Source of the DNA: Desulfonema limicola
Lineage (GTDB): Bacteria > Desulfobacterota > Desulfobacteria > Desulfobacterales > Desulfosalsimonadaceae
NCBI GenBank assembly: GCA_020722245.1
Contig: DYLE01000024.1
Coordinates: 1,962-14,557 of the forward strand
Direction: 5' to 3'
Length of the DNA: 12,596 nucleotides
Shown here: one piece after another, positions 5,636 through 12,596 of the stretch
How positions within the stretch are numbered: the first letter of the stretch is position 1
How the letters are laid out: each line of letters starts with the position of its first letter
Program-made: the position numbers and the translations under genes
The notes under the pieces: model-generated
Told to the model about the DNA's origin: nothing
Seen by the model: the letters and a program-made list of their open reading frames with translations, nothing else
Databases searched by the model: none

Positions 5636-6877
5636 ATGAAGGATTTCTTTACCGTGACCCCGCTGCATGCGGTTTTTGAGAAAATCGGCGGATTTCCGGT
5701 TGTCGGGGGTGAAACGGTGCCGCTTTGGGAGGCGAACAACCGCATCCTGGCCGAAGACATTGTTTCCGATATGGATATTCCGGGTTTTGCGCGATCCACA
5801 GTGGACGGGTATGCGGTCTGCGCCTCATCCACCTTTGGAGCGTCCGAAACCAACCCGGCCTACCTGACCCTCAAAGGGGCGGTGGCCATGGGCAAAACCC
5901 CTGATTTTTCAGTCTTCGCCGGAGAAGCCGGCCGCATATCCACCGGCGGCATGCTTCCTCCGGGTTCAGACAGCGTGGTCATGCTGGAGCATGCAAACGA
6001 AATCGACGACGCCACCCTTGAGGTTTATAAAAGTGTACCTCCCATGGGAAACGTGATCGCCGAAGCCGAGGACATCCCAAAGAACCAGACCGTGCTTTTT
6101 GCCGGAACACGGATCAGGCCCCAGGAGGTGGGTCTTTTAGCCGCCCTGGGAAAGGAGCGGGTGCCTGTTTTTAAAAAGCCGGTCATCGGCCTGATCTCCA
6201 CGGGGGATGAAATCGTGGATATTCAATCCAGACCGGGGCCGGGCCAGATCCGGGACATCAACACCTACACCCTTTACAGCCAGATTCAAAACGCAGGCGC
6301 AATTCCAAAAATCTTCGGCAGGGCGGCCGATGACCGCGAGCCGCTGCTTGAAAAATGCAAAACCGCGCTGTCCGCCTCGGATATGGTCATTGTCTCCGGA
6401 GGCAGCTCCGTGGGGACACGCGACCTCACCCTGGAGGTGATTGCCGCACTCCCCAATTCGGAAATCCTCATCCACGGCATATCCATCAGCCCGGGCAAAC
6501 CCACCATCCTGGCCAGGGCGGATTCAAAGCCCTTCTGGGGCCTGCCGGGGCATGTGGCCTCCGCCATGGTGGTGTTTGACCGGGTGGTTCGTCCCTTTAT
6601 CGCCCATGCCGCAGGGATGGATCCTTCCCGCAACCCACGCCGCCCAAGAATCTCGGCAAGGCTTTCAAGAAACCTGGCCTCGGCCCAGGGACGCACGGAT
6701 TTTGTGAGGGTTAAGCTGGAAGAAACAGAAGAAGGGCTGCTGGCAAGGCCGGCGCTGGGCAAATCCGGGCTGATCCACACCATGCTGAAGGCCGACGGCC
6801 TGATCGAGATCGACGCCAACACCGAAGGGCTTGAAAAAGACGCGCCGGTGTCCGTGATCCCCTTCCAGGGAATTTAG
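5636..6877 (+). CDS. moeA: Molybdopterin molybdenumtransferase MoeA
   Basis: MoeA inserts molybdate (or tungstate) into adenylylated molybdopterin in the cytoplasm, the last common step of the cofactor pathway. The 413 residues give normal length and full domain order: an N-terminal MoeA_N block with IPGFARSTVDGYAV at 48-61 and STGGMLPPGSDSVVMLE at 102-118, then the MoCF-binding domain with GLISTGDEIV, SGGSSVGTRD, SPGKPT and GLPGHVASAMV, and a C-terminal beta domain. GGSSVGTRD replaces the common GGVSVGDYD, and GHVAS replaces GNPVS; both are tolerable variations. It lies 39 bp after the dapF-like gene and 237 bp before a second, different MoeA. The ribosome site is poor (GCAGG about 14 bases before the ATG). 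Confidence 0.95.
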   Translation: MKDFFTVTPLHAVFEKIGGFPVVGGETVPLWEANNRILAEDIVSDMDIPGFARSTVDGYAVCASSTFGASETNPAYLTLKGAVAMGKTPDFSVFAGEAGRISTGGMLPPGSDSVVMLEHANEIDDATLEVYKSVPPMGNVIAEAEDIPKNQTVLFAGTRIRPQEVGLLAALGKERVPVFKKPVIGLISTGDEIVDIQSRPGPGQIRDINTYTLYSQIQNAGAIPKIFGRAADDREPLLEKCKTALSASDMVIVSGGSSVGTRDLTLEVIAALPNSEILIHGISISPGKPTILARADSKPFWGLPGHVASAMVVFDRVVRPFIAHAAGMDPSRNPRRPRISARLSRNLASAQGRTDFVRVKLEETEEGLLARPALGKSGLIHTMLKADGLIEIDANTEGLEKDAPVSVIPFQGI

Positions 6878-6895
6878 GTTTTTCAAATTCGAAAA

Positions 6896-6955
6896 ATAAA
6901 GGATTTAACCATACAAGTCCCAGATGAAATAAAAAAATTCAGGCAAGAAGGGTGA
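6896..6955 (+). pseudogene. Possible relic of a small antitoxin-like gene
   Basis: After the moeA stop, in the same frame, the bases encode IKDLTIQVPDEIKKFRQEG and then TGA. The pattern of a short basic start, then TIQVPDEI and a charged helix, resembles the N-terminus of small antitoxins and their relatives. There is ATA where an ATG would be expected (6896-6898), no ribosome site, and the frame stops after 19 codons. The stretch is AT-rich compared with the flanking genes. I call it a decayed fragment at low confidence; chance similarity cannot be excluded. Confidence 0.2.
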
Positions 6956-6976
6956 ATTGAGAAGACTGAAGTGAAA

Positions 6977-7007
6977 AACCGATACGACCCCAAAACCCGG
7001 ATCGGTT
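6977..7007. repeat. Inverted repeat AACCGAT / ATCGGTT between the two moeA genes
   Basis: AACCGAT (6977-6983) and ATCGGTT (7001-7007) are perfect 7-base inverted copies separated by 17 bases. The position, about 110 bp before moeA2, suits a regulator site or a weak terminator arm, but no T-run follows. A TTGATT at 7006-7011 and AATAAT at 7032-7037 are promoter-like but 20 bases apart, too far for confidence. Confidence 0.3.
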
Positions 7008-7041
7008 GATTACCCTTATGGGCAGTAGCCTAATAATTATT

Positions 7042-7090
7042 CTTCTACCTTCAGCCTTTCACCTTCAGCCTTCAGCCTTCTACCTTCTAC
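7042..7090 (+). repeat. Seven tandem heptamers of the form CTTCNNC
   Basis: Seven consecutive 7-base units run without interruption: CTTCTAC, CTTCAGC, CTTTCAC, CTTCAGC, CTTCAGC, CTTCTAC, CTTCTAC, followed by a broken CTTAAAA. The array ends 24 bases before the moeA2 ATG, in its leader. All units begin CTT and end in C, so the plus-strand RNA would be C/U-rich and largely unstructured. Confidence 0.9.
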
Positions 7091-7114
7091 CTTAAAAACA
7101 GACAAGGCGGATTT

Positions 7115-9052
7115 ATGACAGAAGAGAGAACCATTTACCTGAAGATGAAAACGCTAAAGGAAGCCAAACAGCTCCTTGAGGAATGTTTTCCCTTTTCCAA
7201 AGGGCTTGCCGCCGAGGTCGTGGCTGTGACGGATGCTGTGGGCCGGGTGCTGAGCGCGCCTGTTTATGCGAAGATCTCCTCCCCCAACTTCCATGCCGCG
7301 GCCATGGACGGGATTGCGGTAAAGGCCCAGATCAGCTTCGGCGCCTCCGAATCCGCCCCGAAAACCCTTGTCATCGGCAAAGATGCCCATTGGGTCAATA
7401 CCGGCCATGTGATGCCGGAACAGACCGACGCGGTGATCATGATCGAGCATGTCCACCCCGTTGGTCCGAATCAGCTGGAGATCGAGGCGCCGGTCTTTCC
7501 CTGGCAGAACGTCCGCCGCATGGGAGAGGACATCGTCGCCACCGAGCTTGTTTTCCCCACCAACCACCGGCTGACCCCGTTTTGCATCGGGGCGCTCATC
7601 TCCGCCGGGGTATTTGAAGTTGCGGTATGGAAAAAGCCGTCTGTCCTGATCCAGCCCATCGGCTCCGAGCTGGTGGATCATAAAAATGCGGATATCGCCA
7701 GGCTCAAACCCGGGGAGATCCTGGAATCCAACTCCCACATGCTGGGAAAAATGGCCGAGGCCTGCGGGGCTTGTAGTATTCGAAACCCCATTCTCAGGGA
7801 TGATTTTGAGCTGATCCTGCATCATATAAGGGAGGCATCGGAAAGCGAGGCGGACCTGATTCTCATGACCGGCGGGTCGTCGGCCGGTTCTGAGGACTTC
7901 GCCCGGCGGGTGGTGGAAAAGCTCGGGGAGGTGCTGATCCACGGGGTGACGATGATGCCCGGAAAACCGGTCATCGCTGGAAGGATCAACCAAAAACCGG
8001 TATTCGGCATGCCCGGCTACCCGGTATCCGCCATTATCGCCTTTGAGCAGCTGGTTCATCCCATGCTCAACCGCATGCAGCGCCTGCCGGCGCCGGAAAC
8101 CGAACATTTATCCGTCCATCTCACAAAAAAAATCGCCTCCAAACTCGGAATGGAGGAATTTATAAGGGTCAAGCTGGGCCAGGTCGGCGAGAAGGTGGTG
8201 GCGACCCCGCTGCCCCGGGGCGCGGGCTGCATCACCAGCATCACCGAGGCCGACGGGATCATTCGAATCCCCAACCATATGGAAGGTGTATCCGAGAACA
8301 CCCCTGCGGCCGCATGGCTCCTGAGACCGGCAAGCGCGATTCGAAACAACATCGTGGTTGTGGGCAGCCATGACAACACTCTAGACACCCTTCGGGATAT
8401 GATACGGACAAAAAACAGCGCTGTGAGTCTTTCCTCCAGCCATGTGGGGAGCATGGGCGGTCTGATGGCGGTTAAAAAGGGGCTCTGCCACCTGGCCGGC
8501 TCCCATCTTCTGGACCCCAAAGACGGAAGCTACAACATCTCCTATATTCAAAAGTACCTGCCCCAAACCCCCATTCATCTGGTCCACCTGGTCCAGCGCG
8601 ACCAGGGACTGATCGTAAAACCCGGAAACCCCAAAAAAATTTTAAATATCGGGGATCTTGCTCAAAAGGAGGTGGTCTTTATCAACCGGCAGGGCGGTTC
8701 GGGCACCCGTGTCCTGCTGGACTTTCACCTGTCCCGAATCGGGCTTGCGCCGAATGATATAAAAGGTTATGATCATGAAGAATTCACCCATATGGCCGTT
8801 GCGGCTGCTGTGCTTTCCGGCGCGGCCGACGCCGGTCTGGGGATATACGCGGCGGCAAAGGCGCTAAAGCTTGAGTTTATTCCGGTGGTCACGGAATCCT
8901 ATGATCTGGTGATCCCCGCCGAGTATTTCGACACGGACAAGATTCAGCTGCTGCTTGAAGTGATCCGGTCCGATGAATTCAAATCCCGAGTTTTACGGCT
9001 GGGCGGATACCATGTGGAAAAAACCGGCGAGCTGATCTGGTCGAGGACATGA
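7115..9052 (+). CDS. MoeA fused to a C-terminal periplasmic-binding-protein-like domain
   Basis: This is a 645-residue fusion. Residues 12-405 are a MoeA-type molybdopterin metal transferase: SSPNFHAAAMDGIAV (55-69), NTGHVMPEQTDAVIMIEH (95-112), IGSELVDH (182-189), TGGSSAGSEDF (252-262), MPGKPV (281-286), GMPGYPVSAIIAF (298-310). Residues about 412-640 form a PBP-like domain of the PF12727 / LysR-substrate-domain type, with SSSHVGSMGGLMAVKKG near 440-456 and INRQGGSGTRVLLD at 523-536. There is no signal peptide, so that domain is cytoplasmic; it may bind oxyanion metal or a cofactor intermediate. Its sequence differs clearly from the preceding moeA, so this is not a recent duplication. The ATG at 7115 has AAGGCGG five bases upstream. 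The stop overlaps the archease gene. A division between molybdenum and tungsten is possible but inferred. Confidence 0.93.
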   Translation: MTEERTIYLKMKTLKEAKQLLEECFPFSKGLAAEVVAVTDAVGRVLSAPVYAKISSPNFHAAAMDGIAVKAQISFGASESAPKTLVIGKDAHWVNTGHVMPEQTDAVIMIEHVHPVGPNQLEIEAPVFPWQNVRRMGEDIVATELVFPTNHRLTPFCIGALISAGVFEVAVWKKPSVLIQPIGSELVDHKNADIARLKPGEILESNSHMLGKMAEACGACSIRNPILRDDFELILHHIREASESEADLILMTGGSSAGSEDFARRVVEKLGEVLIHGVTMMPGKPVIAGRINQKPVFGMPGYPVSAIIAFEQLVHPMLNRMQRLPAPETEHLSVHLTKKIASKLGMEEFIRVKLGQVGEKVVATPLPRGAGCITSITEADGIIRIPNHMEGVSENTPAAAWLLRPASAIRNNIVVVGSHDNTLDTLRDMIRTKNSAVSLSSSHVGSMGGLMAVKKGLCHLAGSHLLDPKDGSYNISYIQKYLPQTPIHLVHLVQRDQGLIVKPGNPKKILNIGDLAQKEVVFINRQGGSGTRVLLDFHLSRIGLAPNDIKGYDHEEFTHMAVAAAVLSGAADAGLGIYAAAKALKLEFIPVVTESYDLVIPAEYFDTDKIQLLLEVIRSDEFKSRVLRLGGYHVEKTGELIWSRT

Positions 9053-9465
9053 TGCCCTACGAGCTCATGGATCATACGGCGGATTTGGGAATCCGCGTCA
9101 CAGGAAACGATATCAAAGAGCTGTTTGCCGCAGCCGCCTCGGCCATGTTCGAACAGATGACGGACCTGGCAGGGCTCAAAGGGGAGCATCAGGAAAAAAT
9201 AGAGGTGTCCGGCAGGGACCAGACCGATCTGATGATCAACTGGCTGCGGGAGCTGCTCTCTTTCTGGACGCTCAACGCCTCTCTGGTCAAGCGGGTCATG
9301 ATTGATGAGCTGACCCCAACGCATCTGATTGCAGACATTTTTTATGACCGGTACTCACCGGGGCATCATGAAATGGATACGGAGATCAAGGCGGTGACCT
9401 ACCATAAGGCCTCGGTTGCGCAGACCGGGACAGGATGGGAGGCGACCGTTATTTTTGATGTATAG
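9049..9465 (+). CDS. Archease, activator of the RNA ligase RtcB
   Basis: Archease is a small protein that helps RtcB form its guanylate intermediate and turn over. At 138 residues the length is normal. The N-terminus has the conserved YELMDHTADLGI (4-15), followed by ELFAAAASAMFEQMTD (24-39), the WLRELL helix (65-70), the late EIKAVTYHK (112-120) and the C-terminal IFDV with an acidic residue (D137) at the usual place. The gene overlaps moeA2 by ATGA at 9049-9052. A second ATG at 9052 lies five bases after GAGG and may be the true start. rtcB follows after 11 bases, which strongly supports the assignment. Confidence 0.94.
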   Translation: MMPYELMDHTADLGIRVTGNDIKELFAAAASAMFEQMTDLAGLKGEHQEKIEVSGRDQTDLMINWLRELLSFWTLNASLVKRVMIDELTPTHLIADIFYDRYSPGHHEMDTEIKAVTYHKASVAQTGTGWEATVIFDV

Positions 9466-9476
9466 GGCGTTTTGAA

Positions 9477-10910
9477 ATGGAGCTGGTTCAAATAGATCCC
9501 TATCGTTGGGAAATCAAAAAGCAGGGCGCCATGCGGGTGCCGGCACGGATCTACGCCAGCGCGGATCTGATCGATAGCGTTAAAAAGGACGAGACCTTCA
9601 AACAGCTGGTCCATGTGGCCCAGCTTCCCGGAATACTCAAGGCCGCCCTGGGCATGCCCGATATCCACTGGGGGTACGGGTTTCCCATCGGCGGGGTGGC
9701 GGCGTTTGACTGCGAAACCGGGGTGATCTCGCCGGGCGGTGTGGGCTATGACATCAACTGCGGGGTGCGTCTGGCCGCCACGCGCCTGACCGAAAAACAG
9801 GTGCGCCCCAGGCTTGCCGACCTGGTGAACAGGCTTCACCGGGAGATCCCCTGCGGGGTCGGCTCCACCGGCGGCATAAGGCTTTCCGACAGGGAGATGA
9901 AAAAGCTGCTTCAAACCGGAAGCAGATGGGCGGTATCCCAAGGGTATGGCCGGGAGGCGGACCTTGAGCATACAGAGGATAAAGGCTGTATGGAGGACGC
10001 AGACCCCCAAACGGTCAGCCAAAGGGCCTTGGACCGGGGAAGAAACCAGCTCGGCACTTTAGGTTCAGGGAACCATTTTCTTGAGATCGGCGTGGTGGAC
10101 ACGGTGTATGATGAAGACGCGGCTTCTGTCTTCGGCCTGGAGACCGGATGCGTGACCCTGATGCTGCATACCGGTTCCCGGGGACTGGGTCATCAGATCT
10201 GTGACGACTTTCTGGCCTCTATGGCCCGGCAGCCGGACATCGACGGGTTTGTGGTTCCGGACCGTCAGCTCGCCTGCGCCAAGATCACCTCCTCAACAGG
10301 ACGGCGGTATTATCAGGCCATGGCCTGCGCCGCCAACTTCGCCTGGGCCAACCGGCAGATCCTCATGCACAACGCCCTGGAGGTTTTCCTATCGGTCTTG
10401 TCCATCAGCCCGGCGGACCTGGCGGCCCGGCTGGTTTACGATGTCTGCCACAACATCGCCAAGTTTGAAACCCACCGCATCGACGGAGAAACCCGGCGGG
10501 TCTGCGTGCACCGGAAAGGGGCGACCCGCTCCTTTCCGGCCGGGCACCCCCTGGTTTGCGAGGGCTACCGGAAAACCGGCCAGCCCATCCTGATCCCCGG
10601 GGACATGGGCAGCGCCTCCTATGTACTCTGCGGAACAGATCAGGCCATGGAGGAGACCTTCGGCTCCACCTGCCACGGGGCCGGACGGGTGCTCAGCAGA
10701 AACGCCGCAAAAAAAGCAGCCGGCGGCCGCTCTTTAAGCCGCGAACTCGAAGATGCCGGAATCCTTGTGCGCTGGACCGGAAGATCCACCCTCGCCGAGG
10801 AGATGCCTGAAGCCTACAAGGATGTCAGCCAGGTGGTGGCGGCGGTTCACGGCTCCGGGATATCCAACAAGGTGGCGAAACTAAGACCCATGGCCGTGGT
10901 CAAGGGGTAG
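9477..10910 (+). CDS. rtcB: RNA-splicing / RNA-repair ligase RtcB
   Basis: RtcB joins RNA ends bearing 2',3'-cyclic phosphate or 3'-phosphate to 5'-OH ends, using GTP and Mn. All catalytic elements are visible in 477 residues: GGVGYDINCGVR with D92 and C95, LGTLGSGNHFLEI with H200, HTGSRGLGHQ with H231, YDVCHNIAK with H325, HRKGATRSFPAG, IPGDMGSASYVL, and GSTCHGAGR with H400, the histidine expected to be guanylylated. The C-terminal lysine of the GMP pocket is K476. It is 11 bases after archease and 32 bases before the mutase. No RtcR-type sigma54 regulator or rtcA cyclase is nearby, so expression is probably constitutive with the operon, unlike the E. coli stress-induced arrangement. Confidence 0.98.
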   Translation: MELVQIDPYRWEIKKQGAMRVPARIYASADLIDSVKKDETFKQLVHVAQLPGILKAALGMPDIHWGYGFPIGGVAAFDCETGVISPGGVGYDINCGVRLAATRLTEKQVRPRLADLVNRLHREIPCGVGSTGGIRLSDREMKKLLQTGSRWAVSQGYGREADLEHTEDKGCMEDADPQTVSQRALDRGRNQLGTLGSGNHFLEIGVVDTVYDEDAASVFGLETGCVTLMLHTGSRGLGHQICDDFLASMARQPDIDGFVVPDRQLACAKITSSTGRRYYQAMACAANFAWANRQILMHNALEVFLSVLSISPADLAARLVYDVCHNIAKFETHRIDGETRRVCVHRKGATRSFPAGHPLVCEGYRKTGQPILIPGDMGSASYVLCGTDQAMEETFGSTCHGAGRVLSRNAAKKAAGGRSLSRELEDAGILVRWTGRSTLAEEMPEAYKDVSQVVAAVHGSGISNKVAKLRPMAVVKG

Positions 10911-10930
10911 CTGTCTGAACACTTACAATA

Positions 10931-10936
10931 AGGAGG
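10931..10936 (+). promoter_or_regulatory. Ribosome binding site of the phosphomannomutase gene
   Basis: A perfect AGGAGG lies six bases before the ATG at 10943. It is the strongest ribosome site in the window, so this gene is likely translated more efficiently than rtcB or the dapF-like gene. Confidence 0.9.
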
Positions 10937-10942
10937 AAATCC

Positions 10943-12295
10943 ATGATTAAAGATATTTTCAGGGAGTATGACATCAGGGGGATCGCCGGAAAGGACATGA
11001 CCGATGCGGATGTGCTGGAGATCGGCAGGGGGATCGGAACCTATCTGGCCCGACACGGATGCTTTCGGCTCACCCTGGGCCGGGACTGCCGGCTGACCTC
11101 GGACCGGTATGCCGAACAGATCACCAAAGGCCTGATGTCCACAGGCTGCCATGTCACGGACATCGGGATCTGCCCCACGCCGGTGCTGTATTTTTCCATT
11201 TTCCACCTCAAGCAGGAAGGCGGGGTGATGATCACCGCCAGCCACAATCCGCCGGCCTACAACGGATTTAAGGTTTGCAAGGGGGTCGATTCGGTGCACG
11301 GCCGGCAGATCCAGGAGATTCGAAAAATCATTGAACAGGGCAGCTTTGTTAAAGGAAACGGATCCAGAACCCAGGCCGATGTCATTCCCGCGTACAAAGA
11401 GTATATTATCAAAAACATTCAAATCGCTCGGCCCATGAGAATCGGGATCGACGCGGGAAACGGCACGGCCGGGGTGGTTGCCCTTCCGATCTTAAAGCAG
11501 CTCAACTGCGAGGTGTTTGACCTTTATTGCGATATGGACGGAAACTTCCCCAACCATGAGGCCGACCCCACGGTGTTGAAAAACTTAAAAGACCTCATCG
11601 CTCTGGTAAAGGACAAGAAGCTGGAGCTGGGCATCGGCTACGACGGGGACGGGGACCGGATCGGGGTGGTGGATGAAACCGGAAAAGTCATTTACGGCGA
11701 CCAGCTGATGATCATCTTTTCCCGGGAAATCCTCTCGCGAAAACCCGGCGCCACCTTCATTTCAGAGGTGAAATGCTCCAAAACCATGTATGACGACATT
11801 CGGGCGCACGGCGGAAACCCCATCATGTGGAAAACCGGCCACTCCCTGATCAAGGAAAAAATGAAGATCGAAAAGGCGGAGCTGGCCGGCGAAATGAGCG
11901 GCCACCTGTTCTTCGCGGACCGGTACCTCGGCTACGATGACGCGGTTTACGCCTCCTGCCGCCTGCTAGAAATACTGGCCGCCACCGGCAAAACCGTGTC
12001 GGAGCTGCTGGCCGATGTCCCCAAGACCTACAGCACCCCTGAGATCCGAATGGAATGCCCGGATGCGCAAAAGTTCTCCATTGTGGAACGCCTGACGGAT
12101 ATTTTCCGCAGCCGGTATGAGGTCATCGACATCGACGGGGCAAGGATCGTTTTTGACGACGGATGGGGGCTTGTCCGCGCCTCAAACACCCAGCCCGCCC
12201 TGGTGCTCCGGTTTGAGGCGCTCTCTGAAAAAAGGCTTACGGAAATCAAGACGCTGGTGGAATCCGCCCTGTCTGAAATCCAACAAAAAATTTAG
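10943..12295 (+). CDS. Phosphomannomutase / phosphoglucomutase (alpha-D-phosphohexomutase family)
   Basis: This enzyme interconverts hexose 1- and 6-phosphates (mannose or glucose) for nucleotide-sugar and surface-polysaccharide synthesis. The 450 residues carry all four family signatures in order: the FREYDIRGIAG start (6-16), the phosphoserine loop TASHNPP with S100, the metal loop DGDGDR at 234-239, the sugar loop GEMSGH at 316-321, and the phosphate-binding RASNTQP at 412-418. The short REYDIRG start and overall length match bacterial ManB/AlgC-type PMM/PGM enzymes. Whether glucose, mannose or both are used cannot be told from the sequence. It is the last complete gene of the plus-strand cluster, 32 bp after rtcB. 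Confidence 0.95.
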   Translation: MIKDIFREYDIRGIAGKDMTDADVLEIGRGIGTYLARHGCFRLTLGRDCRLTSDRYAEQITKGLMSTGCHVTDIGICPTPVLYFSIFHLKQEGGVMITASHNPPAYNGFKVCKGVDSVHGRQIQEIRKIIEQGSFVKGNGSRTQADVIPAYKEYIIKNIQIARPMRIGIDAGNGTAGVVALPILKQLNCEVFDLYCDMDGNFPNHEADPTVLKNLKDLIALVKDKKLELGIGYDGDGDRIGVVDETGKVIYGDQLMIIFSREILSRKPGATFISEVKCSKTMYDDIRAHGGNPIMWKTGHSLIKEKMKIEKAELAGEMSGHLFFADRYLGYDDAVYASCRLLEILAATGKTVSELLADVPKTYSTPEIRMECPDAQKFSIVERLTDIFRSRYEVIDIDGARIVFDDGWGLVRASNTQPALVLRFEALSEKRLTEIKTLVESALSEIQQKI

Positions 12296-12328
12296 CCGCA
12301 TTCGGCCTGATCTTCGGCTCAATCTTTA

Positions 12329-12596
12329 ATGCAGCACGCCTCGAACCATAACCAGGACCTTCGGCAGGACCTTCGGATGCGCCGGTTCCTCATGGGGGCC
12401 GCATCCTATCTGATGTGGCTGGTCCTTATCGGTTACTGCTATCATCAGGGGTTTATCCGGCTGCCCATGGGGTGGATCGGGATCATCGTTGGCATCTTTT
12501 TCCTGGTCAATCTGCTGATCTACCTGGTGTTTCGAACCGGCTTCAATAAACGGTTCGCCGACCCGAGCCTCACGATGATGCAGATGGTCATTGCGG
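12329..12596 (+). CDS. N-terminus of a membrane protein, possibly a diguanylate cyclase sensor region
   Basis: Only the first 89 codons are present. After a polar start (MQHASNHNQDLRQDLRMRR) come two hydrophobic helices, about 20-38 and 47-67, with a short YCYHQGFIRLP loop, then an inside-facing FNKRFADPSLTMMQMVIA. The two-helix start followed by a RFxDPSLT-type stretch resembles the membrane part of some GGDEF diguanylate cyclases, but the catalytic domain is outside the window, so this is a guess. The first ATG (12329) has no ribosome site; the ATG at 12377, seven bases after AGGA, is a plausible alternative that would drop the duplicated segment. It lies 33 bp after the mutase stop. Confidence 0.5.
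   Translation, partial: MQHASNHNQDLRQDLRMRRFLMGAASYLMWLVLIGYCYHQGFIRLPMGWIGIIVGIFFLVNLLIYLVFRTGFNKRFADPSLTMMQMVIA
12353..12376 (+). repeat. Perfect tandem duplication of 12 bases
   Basis: CAGGACCTTCGG occurs twice in a row (12353-12364 and 12365-12376), encoding QDLR QDLR if the ATG at 12329 is used. Each copy carries an AGGA; the second sits seven bases before the alternative ATG at 12377. Confidence 0.9.

Noticed and set aside
7006..7037. Promoter before moeA2 (TTGATT and AATAAT)
   Set aside because: The spacing is 20 bases and the match is partial; it is mentioned only with the nearby inverted repeat.
7042..7090. Possible CRISPR array
   Set aside because: Units are only 7 bases long and contiguous, with no spacers and no cas genes nearby.
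7154..8107. A 317-codon open frame on the minus strand inside moeA2
   Set aside because: It is antisense to a well-matched MoeA domain and its protein has no recognisable motifs; long antisense frames are common in GC-rich codon usage.
12293..12319. Terminator after the phosphomannomutase gene
   Set aside because: AGCCG and CGGCT can pair but the stem is only five bases, the loop is long and no T-run follows.

Overview
This 12.6 kb window looks like ordinary chromosome from a GC-rich anaerobe, most likely a sulfate-reducing Desulfobacterota (Desulfobacterales-like). That placement is inferred from gene content: an AmmeMemoRadiSam radical-SAM enzyme, a KamA-family aminomutase, a UbiA/UbiX quinone pair, paired MoeA proteins of which one carries a C-terminal binding-protein domain, and archease with RtcB. 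The intergenic heptamer-type repeats fit the same guess. No mobile element, CRISPR array, tRNA or rRNA was recognised.

Left half, minus strand (1-3368): a tightly packed operon read right to left as amrS, ubiA, ubiX, kamA. amrS and ubiA share a GTGA junction, ubiA and ubiX overlap by 10 bp, and kamA follows ubiX after about 10 bp and runs off the window. UbiA and UbiX supply the prenyl transfer and the prenylated flavin for the decarboxylase in quinone (probably menaquinone) synthesis. The partner decarboxylase UbiD is not in the window. Upstream of amrS is a gap of about 300 bp holding a hairpin-like inverted repeat and a pair of oppositely oriented arrays built on the core ACTTT. A stand-alone SAM methyltransferase (3671-4465, minus) follows.

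Right half, plus strand (4736 to end): a DapF-like protein, MoeA, MoeA fused to a binding-protein-like domain, archease, RtcB, a phosphomanno/phosphoglucomutase, and the start of a membrane protein. Several junctions are tight: moeA2 and archease overlap by 4 bp, 11 bp separate archease from rtcB, and 32 bp separate rtcB from the mutase. The layout suggests co-transcription, though the 237-bp gap before moeA2 could hold a second promoter. The two MoeA proteins point to a high demand for molybdenum or tungsten cofactor. Archease and RtcB form a known RNA-ligase/activator pair.

The most unusual points are these. (1) The DapF-like protein has serine in place of both catalytic cysteines while keeping the rest of the active-site framework. 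(2) Its upstream region combines a consensus -35, a terminator-like hairpin with a T-run, and a 40-codon open frame that overlaps the dapF-like start, which suggests attenuation or translational coupling. (3) Degenerate short-period repeat arrays lie in two intergenic gaps. (4) An antitoxin-like 19-codon relic sits after moeA1. I did not find a clearly new multi-gene system; most of the window is recognisable housekeeping.
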